Source: Prosthecobacter sp. (GTDB lineage Bacteria; Verrucomicrobiota; Verrucomicrobiia; Verrucomicrobiales; Verrucomicrobiaceae). Taken from it: a stretch of 64,000 bases of DNA. Under the pieces are notes generated by a model that was given only the letters and a program-made list of their open reading frames with translations, made no database searches and was not told the DNA's origin. The position numbers and the translations under genes are program-made. The stretch is from positions 1-64,000 of the forward strand of contig JAIPJY010000020.1 of the NCBI GenBank assembly GCA_021733925.1, written 5' to 3'. This document shows, in pieces, positions 43,715 through 53,261 of the stretch (positions are counted from its first letter, which is position 1; every line of letters begins with the position of its first letter).

Positions 43715-44767
43715 ATGTCATCGTCTGTTTCAAACTCCGCCCCTGCCCACGAGATGGACCGCAGCCAGCCTGCGGTCGTGGTGGAGGATCTGCACCGCAC
43801 CTTTGGCGCTCTGAAGGCGGTGGATGGCGTGTCCTTCAGCATTGATCACGGCCGCGTGGTCGGTTTCGTCGGCGCCAATGGTGCGGGCAAAACCACCACC
43901 ATGCGCATCATGGCCACGCTGGATTCTCCCGGCAGCGGCAAGGTGAGCATGGGCGGGCACAATGTCGTGCATCATCCGGCCAAGGTGCGCCGTCTGCTGG
44001 GCTGGATGCCTGACAGCTTCGGCACCTATGAGCACATGACCGTGCTCGAATACCTCGACTTCTATGCGCGTGCCCTCGGCTTCAAAGGCGCGGATCGTCT
44101 CCGCCGCATTCAGGAGGTGATGGATTTCACCGATCTCACGCCGCTGGCCGACCGCATGAGCAACAAGATGTCCAAAGGCCAGACCCAGCGTCTCTGCCTG
44201 GGCCGCGCTCTGCTGCATGATCCGCAGATCCTCATCCTCGATGAACCTGCGGCAGGTCTCGATCCCAAGGCGCGCGTCGAACTGAAAAACCTCATCCGCA
44301 TTCTCGCGCAGGAGGGCAAGACCATCCTCATCAGTTCCCACATCCTCAGCGAACTCGGGGAAATGTGCGACAGCCTGCTCTTCATCGACAAAGGCCGCAT
44401 CGTGCATCATGGCGATGCTGAAAGCATGGTGCGCGGCACCGAGACCGCCGGCGAGACTTTGGTAAATGTGCAGATCGCCGGCGAACCCGCCAAGCTCATC
44501 GAATGGGCGCTCACCGCGCCGCTGATCAAGATCGTGGAAGAGACCAAGCGCGGCGCACGTCTGCGCATTCAGGCTGTCGATGAGGACACCCTGGCGGGCG
44601 TGCTGCGCCGCATGATCCAGGACGGCCTGCCCGTGCTCGACTACCACCGCGAGGAGCGCCGCCTCGAAGATGCCTTCATCGACATGCTCGGCCAGATCGA
44701 CAAGAACACGTTCAAAGCACAGCCGCCTGAAATTCGGCCGCAAAAAAACGCAGAAGCCGCAAACTAA
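43715..44767 (+). CDS. ABC transporter ATP-binding protein
   Basis: 350 residues. Walker A is FVGANGAGKTTTMRIM, the Q-loop region MPDSFGTYEHMTVLEYLDFY, the signature NKMSKGQTQRLCLGRAL (SKGQ instead of SGGQ), Walker B LILDEPAAGLDP and the H-loop ISSHILSE. This is the CcmA/NatA/GldA-like type that pairs with ABC-2 permeases, encoded by the next two genes. The last codons lie inside a GGCCGCAAA-type repeat. It follows the membrane protein gene by 20 bp. Confidence 0.92.
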   Translation: MSSSVSNSAPAHEMDRSQPAVVVEDLHRTFGALKAVDGVSFSIDHGRVVGFVGANGAGKTTTMRIMATLDSPGSGKVSMGGHNVVHHPAKVRRLLGWMPDSFGTYEHMTVLEYLDFYARALGFKGADRLRRIQEVMDFTDLTPLADRMSNKMSKGQTQRLCLGRALLHDPQILILDEPAAGLDPKARVELKNLIRILAQEGKTILISSHILSELGEMCDSLLFIDKGRIVHHGDAESMVRGTETAGETLVNVQIAGEPAKLIEWALTAPLIKIVEETKRGARLRIQAVDEDTLAGVLRRMIQDGLPVLDYHREERRLEDAFIDMLGQIDKNTFKAQPPEIRPQKNAEAAN

Positions 44768-44819
44768 TGAATCAAATCCGGCAACTCCTCTTTGCAGCTT
44801 TTTGCATCTCTTTGCGGCC
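44736..44819. repeat. Imperfect inverted repeat of GGCCGCAAA type
   Basis: The left arm at 44736-44764 begins GGCCGCAAAAAAACGCAGAA. The right arm at 44791-44819 reads, on the minus strand, GGCCGCAAAGAGATGCAAAA. The differences are mostly A/G or C/T changes plus one indel. The left arm covers the last codons of the ABC ATPase gene. It may form a hairpin between the ATPase and permease messages. Confidence 0.55.
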
Positions 44820-44828
44820 ACCCCACTC

Positions 44829-46277
44829 ATGAACGCCGCTCCCGCCATCATGGACTTTCCCGACCGCCTCTCACCGATGGTGGTGAAGGAGCTGCGGCAG
44901 GGCCTGCGTACGCGGCTGTTCGGCGGCGTGCTGCTCACGCTGCATATGATGCTGGTGCTGCTCACGCTCATGAGCGGCGGGGCGGAAAATGCCGCCGTGG
45001 TGAGCGGATGGTTCGACGGCATCGCCACGCTCGTGCTCTGCATCATCATGCCGCTGCGCGGGTTTTCTGCCGTGGCAGATGAGTTGAAGTCCGGCACGCT
45101 GGACATGCTGGCGCTCACCCGTCTCTCAGCCGGGCGCATCATCTTCGGCAAATGGGCCGCCATCGCCTCGCAGTCGCTGCTGCTCATGCTCAGCATCATG
45201 CCTTACGTGGTCGCGCGTTTCGTGTTCGGCGGGCTGGATCTGTTTGGCGAGATCACGGCGTTGTTTTACAAATGGCTGATCGGCGTGGTGATTGCGGCGG
45301 TGATCGTGGCGCTCTCCACCCAGCGCCAGTTCTGGCTGCGGGCCGTGGTTGTTTTCCTGCCGCTGATGATGGGGGGCTGTGGCGCGGCTTCTTTCATAAT
45401 GGTATCACGCATGGGCGGCGGGATGCCTCCGGGCACAGTGTTCACCGTGTTCACCAAGTCAGGCGGTGGCAGTTCCACACTGCTGATGGGGGTGGGAATG
45501 GCGGCATGGGCGATTTTTTTCTTTCTCAGTCTGGCCGCCACGCGCATCGCGCCGGCTGCTTCTCTCCTGAGCGTGATCAAGCGCTCTGTGAATCTGGTCA
45601 TGCTCCTGTCCTTGCTGCTGCTGGGCTGGCTGACCGGGTCGGGCGCCGACATGAGCATGATGGCTGCCGGCGTGCTCTCCTTGCTCATGATGGATGCCCT
45701 GACGGAGCGGGTGAACGATGTGCCCTCGGTTTACGCTGCGTTTTATCAGCGTGGCTGGCCGGGCCGTGTTGCTCTGTGGCTCCTGGCGCCGGGCTGGGTC
45801 ACCGGGCTGGTATACACGGCACTGCTGGTGGCGCTGGTGACAGTGTACGTGGGGTGGACACGCAGTGTGGAGGAGGCAAAGCTGGTCGCCGTTCGTGCAG
45901 CCGGCACATGGATGATCGCGGCCTTGGTGCAGCTGTTTTCCACGCGCAAGTCGCGTGATCTGCTGCCTCCGTTCATCATCTTCTGGCTCTTTGTTAACGT
46001 GGTGGTTGCGACTCTCGGCAGCCTGTTGTTGATGCCATTGGCCATGAGAAGCAACTCGGCCTGGTTCACCTGCGCGCTGCCGCAGCTGCTGCCTGCGGGC
46101 TATGCGATGGCGCAGCCGGGAGACAAGGCTGCCTTTCTCGATCTCGGCATGCTCACCGCCTGCATCTGGCCTGCGGTGCTGCTGATCGCCGCAGTGTTTG
46201 CCTGGCGGCATGCGCGCGGTGCGCGGCAGGAAGGCTGGCGCATGATTCATGGCGATCAAGGAGGCGCGGCACTCTGA
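44829..46277 (+). CDS. ABC-2 type permease, first of a pair
   Basis: 482 residues from ATG 44829. The opening FPDRLSPMVVKELRQGLRTR is an amphipathic cytoplasmic start shared with the next gene, followed by about 12 hydrophobic spans such as LLTLHMMLVLLTLMSG, LLLMLSIMPYVVARFVFGG and LMLLSLLLLGWLTG. The cytoplasmic motif ELKSGTLDMLALTRLSAGRI with FGKWAA is typical of ABC-2 permeases. It probably forms a heterodimer with the next permease. Confidence 0.85.
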   Translation: MNAAPAIMDFPDRLSPMVVKELRQGLRTRLFGGVLLTLHMMLVLLTLMSGGAENAAVVSGWFDGIATLVLCIIMPLRGFSAVADELKSGTLDMLALTRLSAGRIIFGKWAAIASQSLLLMLSIMPYVVARFVFGGLDLFGEITALFYKWLIGVVIAAVIVALSTQRQFWLRAVVVFLPLMMGGCGAASFIMVSRMGGGMPPGTVFTVFTKSGGGSSTLLMGVGMAAWAIFFFLSLAATRIAPAASLLSVIKRSVNLVMLLSLLLLGWLTGSGADMSMMAAGVLSLLMMDALTERVNDVPSVYAAFYQRGWPGRVALWLLAPGWVTGLVYTALLVALVTVYVGWTRSVEEAKLVAVRAAGTWMIAALVQLFSTRKSRDLLPPFIIFWLFVNVVVATLGSLLLMPLAMRSNSAWFTCALPQLLPAGYAMAQPGDKAAFLDLGMLTACIWPAVLLIAAVFAWRHARGARQEGWRMIHGDQGGAAL

Positions 46278-46278
46278 C

Positions 46279-47748
46279 ATGAACACGACCCTGCCAATGC
46301 TGCGTGATTTCAGCGATCGCTTCAGCCCCATCGTCGTCAAAGAACTGCGCCAGGGCCTGCGCACGCGGTTCTTCACCTCGGCGCTGATCTTGTTCCACAC
46401 TCTGATCATCCTGCTTCTCGTCTCGGTGACCTACGGCGCACCGCTGGAGGCCGTAAACGGCATTTTCTGGGGCATCGCAGGTTTCATGCTGCTGGCGGTC
46501 ATGCCACTGCGTGGCTTTGCGGCCCTGCACACCGAAGCCACCGATGGAACGCTGGACATGCTGACACTGACCTCCATCGCGTCGTTTCGCATTCTGTATG
46601 GCAAATGGGTGGCGCTCTACAGCCAGGCGCTGCTGGTGGCAGGTTCCATTCTGCCCTACATGGTCGCACGCTACTTTTTTGGCGGCGTTGAAATCCTGCG
46701 GGAGGTCGTGGCGCTGGTGATGCTGGTGCTCGGTTCCGGTGTCATCACGGCGGCATTGCTCGCCTTTTCTTCGCAGGGCCCCTTGTTGCTGCGCATCTTT
46801 CTGGCGCTCTGCATCGGCGCGGGCGCCGTGCCGCTGGGGTTCTTCACGGCGTTCCTCGTCTCGGCGTCACAGGCAGACACGATGGTGCGCGAATTCTTTG
46901 CGCTCGATCTATGGGAGCAGTGCAGCATCATCGGCGGCATTCTGGCCTTGGTGGTGTATGCCGTGTATTACTTTCTGGCGCTCGGCGCCTCTCGCATTGC
47001 TCCGCCGTCGGAGAATCACAGCACGCAGAAACGCCTCATCGCATTGGCCGTGCATGGAGTTTTGATGGTGACAGGCCTGCTGCTGTGTTTTCTCTGCACA
47101 AATCCCGAGGTTGCAATGTGGGCCTATGTTCCCCTGATGTTCCTGACGCTCATCGTCTGCATGGATGTGCTGACGGAGGAAATGCCGCGCTATCCCACCA
47201 CCGTGGCAGTGCTGGTGCGGCGTGGGCGGTTATGCAGGCTGGCAGGCAGGCTGCTGCATCCAGGCTGGGCTTCAGGGGTGCTTTTTTCCGCCATTCTGTG
47301 TGTCATGCCGTTGTGCATCATGATGGGCATCACATGGAAGTCTCCATCATTGGATTGGGATGACGGCCCGTTTCCGTACTTGGTATGCGTGTTCCTGGCG
47401 GTGTTCGTTCCTGTGACTCTGCGCATCAACCGCAAGAACATCTTTGCCAACTGGTGGGTCGTGCAGCTTTGCTCGGTGTTCGCCGGCAATCTGCTTTTGA
47501 TGTTTTGCCACACCATGAATGCGCGTGATCTGGGCGTCCTCGGCATGTTCACCCCCATCACGGCGTTGTTTGGAGTCAATTGTGTGGACTACAGCAGCCG
47601 TGACTCCGTCCTGTTCCTTGGCTGTGTGTTCAGTGCAGTGTGGCTGATCGCCGCCCTGGTGCGTGCAAAGATGAATTTCAAAACCTACACCCTGCTCGAA
47701 AGCGAAGCGCTGGAGCAAGCCGGTCAGGAACCCCCCTCGCAATCATGA
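46279..47748 (+). CDS. ABC-2 type permease, second of a pair
   Basis: 489 residues, starting one base after the previous stop. The opening FSDRFSPIVVKELRQGLRTR matches the previous gene almost word for word, and ATDGTLDMLTLTSIASFRIL matches the same cytoplasmic loop, so the two arose by duplication. About 12 hydrophobic segments are present. It ends in an ATGA overlap with the DUF58 gene, which ties the transporter to the VWA module in one transcript. Confidence 0.85.
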   Translation: MNTTLPMLRDFSDRFSPIVVKELRQGLRTRFFTSALILFHTLIILLLVSVTYGAPLEAVNGIFWGIAGFMLLAVMPLRGFAALHTEATDGTLDMLTLTSIASFRILYGKWVALYSQALLVAGSILPYMVARYFFGGVEILREVVALVMLVLGSGVITAALLAFSSQGPLLLRIFLALCIGAGAVPLGFFTAFLVSASQADTMVREFFALDLWEQCSIIGGILALVVYAVYYFLALGASRIAPPSENHSTQKRLIALAVHGVLMVTGLLLCFLCTNPEVAMWAYVPLMFLTLIVCMDVLTEEMPRYPTTVAVLVRRGRLCRLAGRLLHPGWASGVLFSAILCVMPLCIMMGITWKSPSLDWDDGPFPYLVCVFLAVFVPVTLRINRKNIFANWWVVQLCSVFAGNLLLMFCHTMNARDLGVLGMFTPITALFGVNCVDYSSRDSVLFLGCVFSAVWLIAALVRAKMNFKTYTLLESEALEQAGQEPPSQS

Positions 47749-48629
47749 CGCTGCTTGAAGATGCCAGCGCACTGCGCACGCTGCACATCCGTGCGCGTGG
47801 CTGGGCTCGTGTGCTGAAGCTGCCCTTCCGCCAGCAGCGCTGGCGCGGCCATGCGGGTGAATTCCTCGGTGGCGGCACCGGTAGCAGTCTCGACTTCCAG
47901 GACCATCGCCTCTACCTGCCTGGTGATGATCCACGCCAGATCAACTGGCAGGCCTACGCGCGCACGGGCACTTACTCGATGAAGCTCTATCGCGAGGAAG
48001 TAAGGCCGCTCGTCGATGTGATCCTCGATGTCTCGGCCTCCATGTTCGCCTTTGCCGCCAAAGAGCAGCGTGCGTTGGAATTGTTTGCCTACACCGTCGA
48101 GTCGGCACTGCAGTCAGGTGCCACGCTGCGCTGCTACGCCGTCGCCGGTGCAAAGCATCAACTCCTGGAGCCGGAGGTCATTCTCAGCGGCCAGTGGCAC
48201 GATCACGTCAGCGCCTTGATTCCCACCCAGGAAACTCCGGTGTTGAATCGTCTCCCGCTTCGTGCCGGGGCGATGCGCGTTTTCATCAGCGACCTGCTGT
48301 TTCCCACCGAGCCGGAAGCCGTGCTCGCCTGCCTCAGCTCACGCAACGGTCGCGGCATCGTCTTCGCTCCACAGTCGCAGGAGGAGGCAGATCCCGGCTG
48401 GGACGGCAACTATGAATTCATCGACCCCGAAACCGGCCTGCCACACGAGCACCGGGTCGAAGCCGCGCTGCTGCAACGTTATGAGGCAGCCTACCGCCGC
48501 CATTTTGAACTGTGGAAAGCCGCCGCGCAGAAACACGGCATCGCACTGGCCCGTGTGGCGGCCGAGGCGGACTTTCAAAAAGCGCTGCAACTCGAAGGCC
48601 TTTCCAGTGGAGCTGTGGAAACCGCATGA
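47745..48629 (+). CDS. DUF58 family protein
   Basis: 294 residues. The DUF58 signature HAGEFLGGGTGSSLDFQDHR, then LYLPGDDPRQINWQAYARTG, is followed by a VWA-like fold (PLVDVILDVSASMFAFAAKE) with a partial MIDAS motif (DVSAS). DUF58 genes almost always accompany MoxR and BatA-like genes. The start overlaps the permease stop and the end overlaps the BatA-like gene, both by ATGA. Confidence 0.9.
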   Translation: MTLLEDASALRTLHIRARGWARVLKLPFRQQRWRGHAGEFLGGGTGSSLDFQDHRLYLPGDDPRQINWQAYARTGTYSMKLYREEVRPLVDVILDVSASMFAFAAKEQRALELFAYTVESALQSGATLRCYAVAGAKHQLLEPEVILSGQWHDHVSALIPTQETPVLNRLPLRAGAMRVFISDLLFPTEPEAVLACLSSRNGRGIVFAPQSQEEADPGWDGNYEFIDPETGLPHEHRVEAALLQRYEAAYRRHFELWKAAAQKHGIALARVAAEADFQKALQLEGLSSGAVETA

Positions 48630-50395
48630 ATCTCACGCTCGCCAACACCTGGGGCCTTTGGGCGCTGCTCGGTCTTCCGGCCGTGATCGCCATTCACTTC
48701 CTTCAGCGCCGCAACCGCCGCGTGCCGGCCACCACGCTGTTTCTGCTGCAGCAGATGAAACGCGAAAGCCGCAGCGGCAGCCGCTTCGAACGCCTGCGCA
48801 CCTCCATTCCCTTCTGGCTCCAGCTGTTGATGGTGCTGCTGCTCACCTGGCTGCTGGTGCAGCCGCGCTGGCTCAAACACGATGCCGTGCAGCGCATCGC
48901 CATCGTGATGGACACCTCCGCCAGCATGCAGGCGTTTCGTGCGCCCGCATCGAAGGCGGTGGATGAAGTGCTCGGCCTGCTCGAAGGACCGCTCGCTCGC
49001 GCGGAACTCACCCTGCTGTCCTCGGATGCCGAAGCCCCCAGCCTCTACCACGGCACGCTGGCCGGTGAACTGCGGCAGGCGCTCGATCATTGGGAGCCGC
49101 TGCTCGGCGTGCATGATTTCACCCCTGCATTGCGCATCGCACGCGGCCTCGTCGGGCCGCAGGGCGTCGTGGTGCTCGTCACCGATCATCCCTTGGCTGT
49201 GCCTCCGCTGTTTGGTGCCCAGGTGGTGTCCGTGGGTCAGGAAACCGACAACGTTGGTTGGGCGGGCGTGACCGTGGAAGAAAAAGACGGCCAGTGGCTG
49301 TGGCATGCACTGGTAAAAAACTACAGCCGCACCGCTCAGGAGCGTCAGTGGCATGCGCAGGCGGGCGTGGCGGAGTCCCCATGGAAACCGGTCAAACTCG
49401 GCCCCGGTGAAACTCAGACTCTCTCAGGTCCTTTCCCCACCGGTGAGATCCAGCAGATCGCGCTGCACCTCAGCGACGACGCGCTGTCACTCGACAACGA
49501 CCTGCCTCTGGTACGGCCCCAGCCCAAGGTGCTCTCACTGTGTCCACTCGAAGGCAAAGTGCCGGTGCTGGCGGAGTTGTTCAGCCGCTACGCGCATTTG
49601 CGCATGGTCGCTGTGCCGGGCGAGTCAGATCTCGTCGCCGCAGTGATGACTGAGAACTTCGCGCTGCCAGAACAGCGACACGGCTGCTTCTTTCAAGCAC
49701 CGGCGGACGAATCCGCGCCTTACCTCAAAGGCAGTATCGTCGCCGAACCGCATGCGCTCGTGGATGGGTTGAACTGGCAGGGGTTGCTGGTCCGCGAGTC
49801 GAAAATCATGCCTCGGCAGTCTCAGGATCGTGTGCTGCTGTGGCAGGGCGAGCGCCCGCTGATCGTGCTGCGCGTGATGCCCGCAGGCGGCAGGCAGTTG
49901 ATCTGCCAGTTTGACTTGGAGACCTCAAACGCCCGCAAACTCCCCGCCTTTGCCGTGCTGCTGCATCGCTTTCTCGAAGAACTTCGTGCCGACAAACTCG
50001 CACCTGAAGCCGCCAACTTCGACGTGCGTCAGCACCTCGTCGTCGCGCATCGGCAGGATGCCGAAGCTGGTCCATTGAAATTCGGAGACCAGGAAATCCC
50101 CCTCGCCCAGGCACGCCTGCTGCGCGCCCCCGCACGGCCCGGACACTTCACCATTCATCAGGGTGAAAACCTTCTCCTCACCGCCGCCGCGCATTTTGCC
50201 GACACCCGCGAGGCCGACCTCACCCAGGCGAAGCCGTTCAACGAACTCGACAAGGTTAAAGCCGTTCAAGTCGAGACCCTGCATGAGGCCGACCCCAACT
50301 GGCGTCTCTGGCTCCTCACTCTTCTGCTTCTCCTGCTCGGCAGTTGGTGGTTCACAAACTCCAAACGCGAAGCCCGGGAGGTGGCACGGCCATGA
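48626..50395 (+). CDS. BatA-like membrane protein with VWA domain
   Basis: 589 residues. The N-terminal BatA signature TWGLWALLGLPAVIAIHFLQ, then RRNRRVPATTLFLL, is followed by a second helix (WLQLLMVLLLTWLLVQPRWL) and a VWA domain with MIDAS-type DTSASM. A large extracytoplasmic part and a final transmembrane helix (WLLTLLLLLLGSWWF) follow. BatA-type proteins link MoxR chaperones to the membrane. The end overlaps the next VWA gene. Confidence 0.88.
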   Translation: MNLTLANTWGLWALLGLPAVIAIHFLQRRNRRVPATTLFLLQQMKRESRSGSRFERLRTSIPFWLQLLMVLLLTWLLVQPRWLKHDAVQRIAIVMDTSASMQAFRAPASKAVDEVLGLLEGPLARAELTLLSSDAEAPSLYHGTLAGELRQALDHWEPLLGVHDFTPALRIARGLVGPQGVVVLVTDHPLAVPPLFGAQVVSVGQETDNVGWAGVTVEEKDGQWLWHALVKNYSRTAQERQWHAQAGVAESPWKPVKLGPGETQTLSGPFPTGEIQQIALHLSDDALSLDNDLPLVRPQPKVLSLCPLEGKVPVLAELFSRYAHLRMVAVPGESDLVAAVMTENFALPEQRHGCFFQAPADESAPYLKGSIVAEPHALVDGLNWQGLLVRESKIMPRQSQDRVLLWQGERPLIVLRVMPAGGRQLICQFDLETSNARKLPAFAVLLHRFLEELRADKLAPEAANFDVRQHLVVAHRQDAEAGPLKFGDQEIPLAQARLLRAPARPGHFTIHQGENLLLTAAAHFADTREADLTQAKPFNELDKVKAVQVETLHEADPNWRLWLLTLLLLLLGSWWFTNSKREAREVARP

Positions 50396-53106
50396 TGTTC
50401 CGCCACCCAGAATGGTTCGCGCTGCTGCCCGTGCTGCTGCTGGCAGGCTGGCTCCTGCCTCGCCTCATGCTCATGCGTCCGGTGCGGCTGCTGCTCGTCG
50501 CTTTGATCACACTGACGCTGGCGCAGCCCCAGTGGCGGCGGATCGCTGACGGAGTGGATCTGTGGGTCCTGCTGGACAGCTCCGTGTCCGCCGAACAGCC
50601 CATGGCGAAAGGCATGCAGGAATGGGAGAAGCTGCTCGAAAAAAGCCGGGGCCGCGAAGACCGCATCTTCTACCTCAATTACGCAGCGGAGGTGATGAAG
50701 CGCGGCGCCGAAGGCGCAGAGATGTATGCCCGCAATCAGACTCAGACACGCACGGCCCAGGCAGTGACGCAGGCGCTCGCCTTTGCCCAGCGTGAAGGAC
50801 GTGGCAGGCCGGCTCGCATCCTGGCCATCACCGACGGTTATTCCACCGAGCCCCTCACAGGTCTCGCATCCAAACTCACGCAGCAGGGCGTGGAGCTGGA
50901 CTACCGCCTCGCCCGTGAAATCGAGACCACCGACTACCGCGTCTCCGCCATGAAACTGCCTGCACGTGCGCAACTCGGTGAGCCGTTTCTCATCGAGATC
51001 GAACTTCGCGGAACGACCGATGGCAAGGTGCCGCTCACCCTGCTGCGCAACGGGCGGGAACTCAAAACAAGCGAGGTTACCGTGAAGCTCGGCAGCGGCA
51101 TGATCCGTTTCACCGATCGCCTGCCAGCAGCGGGGGTGGCGCATTATGAGGCCATCATCCAGCCCGGCAAAGACGCGCACTCGGGCAACAACCGCCATGA
51201 GGCCATGATCGAAATCGCCGGCGGTCCCCGCGTGCTGCTGCTGACGAAGTACACCAATGATCCTGTTGCAGAAACATTGCAGCGGCAGGGATTCACCGTC
51301 GAGACCGTCACCGAACTGCGCTCTCTGCGTCCGGGTCAGCTTGCAGGAGTGAAGTGCGTCATCTTCAACAACGTCCCCGCCTTTGAGCTGCCCTCGGAGT
51401 TCCTGCCAGCCATGGATTTTTATGTGCGCGAGCAGGGCGGCAGTGTCCTCATGGCCGGTGGAAAACAAAGCTTTGCGGCAGGCGGTTATTTCGAATCCCC
51501 GCTCGATCCACTCCTGCCAGTCTCGCTGGAAATGAAGCAGGAGCATCGCAAGCTCATGGTGGCGATGGCCATCGTCATGGACCGCAGCGGCTCCATGGGC
51601 ATGACCGTGCAAAACGGCTTCACGAAAATGCAGCTTGCCGACGAAGGCGCTGCCAATGCCATCCGCTTCCTCGGTCCGCAGGATCTCCTCGCGGTCTATG
51701 CCGTGGACAGCGAGGCCCATGAAATGGTGCCGCTGCAGTCCGTGGGACCGAACCGCGAAAAAATGGAGAGCGCCGTGCGCCGCATCGAAAGCACAGGTGG
51801 TGGCATCTATGTCTACAACGGCCTCAAGGCCGCATGGGATCAGCTCAAATCAGCACCCGCCGGTCAGCGGCACATCATTCTCTTCTCCGACGCCGCTGAC
51901 TCAGAGCAGCCCGATGCCTACAAGAGCCTGATGGATGAAATCACCAAGAACAGCGGCACCGTCAGTGTCATCGCCCTCGGCAAACGCACTGATCCCGACG
52001 CATGGCTGCTGGATGACGTCGCCAAGCTCGGCAAAGGCCGCATCTTTTACACCGACAAAGCGGAGGAACTGCCAAGCATCTTCAGCCAGGAAACCGTGGC
52101 CGTGGCGCGCAGCGCATTCATTGACGAACCCGTTGGCACCAAGGCGGCAGGCGGCTGGTTTGAGATCAGCAGCCAGACCTTTGACTGGCCCGCGCAGGTG
52201 GATGGTTTCAATCTCAGCTACCTGCGTGAGTGGGCCAGCCAGGCCCTCATTTCTCAGGATGAATACGCCGCACCCCTCGTCGCCTTCGGGCCTCGTGGCA
52301 CCGGCCGCACGGCCGCCATCAGTTTCCCCCTCGGCGGCGAGCACTCCCAGCGCGTGCGCGACTGGCCCAAATACGGCGACTTTTTGCAGACGCAGGTGCG
52401 CTGGCTCATGGGTGAGACCGTGCCGCCCGGCATCGGCGTGCGGCACCGCATTGACGGCAACACCCTCACGCTGGATCTCCTCTACGACGAGGAATGGGAG
52501 CCCAAACTGCGCACCAAAGCGCCGCGTGTCGTGCTCGCACATGGTTTGCGCGCCGAAGGCTCGCATGAGCTCGCATGGGAGCGTGTCGCGCCGGGGCATT
52601 TCCAGACCAGCACCGAACTCCCCGAAGGAGAAATGGTGCGCGGTGCCGTGCAGGTCGGCGGTCAGGCCATCAGCTTCGGTCCCGCCATCGTCGGCACCAG
52701 CACCGAGTGGGCCTTTGATGAAGCACGCGTGGAGGAACTGCGCCGCGTGTCGCAAACCAGCGGCGGTCGTGAGCTCCTGGAAATGAGCCAGGCATGGCGC
52801 AGCCCCGCCACGCCGCGCTTCACGGATCTGGGCCTGTATCTAGTTATTGCGACGCTGCTTCTCCTTCTGTTCGAAGCCTTCGTGACCCGCACCGGCTGGA
52901 AGCTGCCGCAGTGGGCGCGTGCCGGGGCCACGCAGCGGTCCAAAGTTGTCAAACCATCCCGCGAGGCCGTGCAGCACCAGCAACGACTGCAGCCAACGCC
53001 ACCCGTGGAAGCGCCAAAAGCCACGGTCACGGAGCAGGCGGCAAAATCCCAACCCGTGGCTGATGCAGAGCGCCAAAGCCGTTTTCAGCGGGCGAAGAAG
53101 CGCTGA
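50392..53106 (+). CDS. Membrane protein with two VWA domains and a GATase-like segment
   Basis: 904 residues. Two N-terminal helices (WFALLPVLLLAGWLLPRLML, VRLLLVALITLTLA) are followed by a first VWA-like domain (DLWVLLDSSVSAEQPMAKGM), a beta-rich part and a GATase1-like stretch (VKCVIFNNVPAFELPSEFLP, then GGSVLMAGGKQSFAAGGY). A second VWA domain with a complete MIDAS (VMDRSGSMGM) covers about 400-560. A last helix (LGLYLVIATLLLLLFEAFV) precedes a basic cytoplasmic tail. This is the last gene of the MoxR cluster; a hairpin follows. Confidence 0.88.
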   Translation: MMFRHPEWFALLPVLLLAGWLLPRLMLMRPVRLLLVALITLTLAQPQWRRIADGVDLWVLLDSSVSAEQPMAKGMQEWEKLLEKSRGREDRIFYLNYAAEVMKRGAEGAEMYARNQTQTRTAQAVTQALAFAQREGRGRPARILAITDGYSTEPLTGLASKLTQQGVELDYRLAREIETTDYRVSAMKLPARAQLGEPFLIEIELRGTTDGKVPLTLLRNGRELKTSEVTVKLGSGMIRFTDRLPAAGVAHYEAIIQPGKDAHSGNNRHEAMIEIAGGPRVLLLTKYTNDPVAETLQRQGFTVETVTELRSLRPGQLAGVKCVIFNNVPAFELPSEFLPAMDFYVREQGGSVLMAGGKQSFAAGGYFESPLDPLLPVSLEMKQEHRKLMVAMAIVMDRSGSMGMTVQNGFTKMQLADEGAANAIRFLGPQDLLAVYAVDSEAHEMVPLQSVGPNREKMESAVRRIESTGGGIYVYNGLKAAWDQLKSAPAGQRHIILFSDAADSEQPDAYKSLMDEITKNSGTVSVIALGKRTDPDAWLLDDVAKLGKGRIFYTDKAEELPSIFSQETVAVARSAFIDEPVGTKAAGGWFEISSQTFDWPAQVDGFNLSYLREWASQALISQDEYAAPLVAFGPRGTGRTAAISFPLGGEHSQRVRDWPKYGDFLQTQVRWLMGETVPPGIGVRHRIDGNTLTLDLLYDEEWEPKLRTKAPRVVLAHGLRAEGSHELAWERVAPGHFQTSTELPEGEMVRGAVQVGGQAISFGPAIVGTSTEWAFDEARVEELRRVSQTSGGRELLEMSQAWRSPATPRFTDLGLYLVIATLLLLLFEAFVTRTGWKLPQWARAGATQRSKVVKPSREAVQHQQRLQPTPPVEAPKATVTEQAAKSQPVADAERQSRFQRAKKR

Positions 53107-53183
53107 AGTTGTTTGGAAGGGCCGGATGAAAGCTTGCGTGGCTTCGATCCAGACTCTTTTCCAACGGCTCATGGTACTAAACT

Positions 53184-53217
53184 GCCGTTCTTTGTCTTTC
53201 GAGACAAAGAATCCGGC
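53184..53217 (+). terminator. Hairpin with TTCG tetraloop after the MoxR/VWA cluster
   Basis: Perfect 10-bp stem TTCTTTGTCT / AGACAAAGAA closed by TTCG, extended by GCCG/CGGC across a two-base bulge. It lies about 80 bp past the last gene of the cluster and before the next gene. No T tract follows, so it may stabilise mRNA or attenuate rather than terminate strictly. Confidence 0.55.
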
Positions 53218-53261
53218 GTGGCAACGTACTTGGGAGACATCCAAATCCATCGAAGATCATC

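Noticed and set aside
44670-44828. Upstream extension of the first permease
   Set aside because: These codons overlap the ABC ATPase in another frame and the repeat; the shared FPDRLSP/FSDRFSP opening of both permeases supports the start at 44829.
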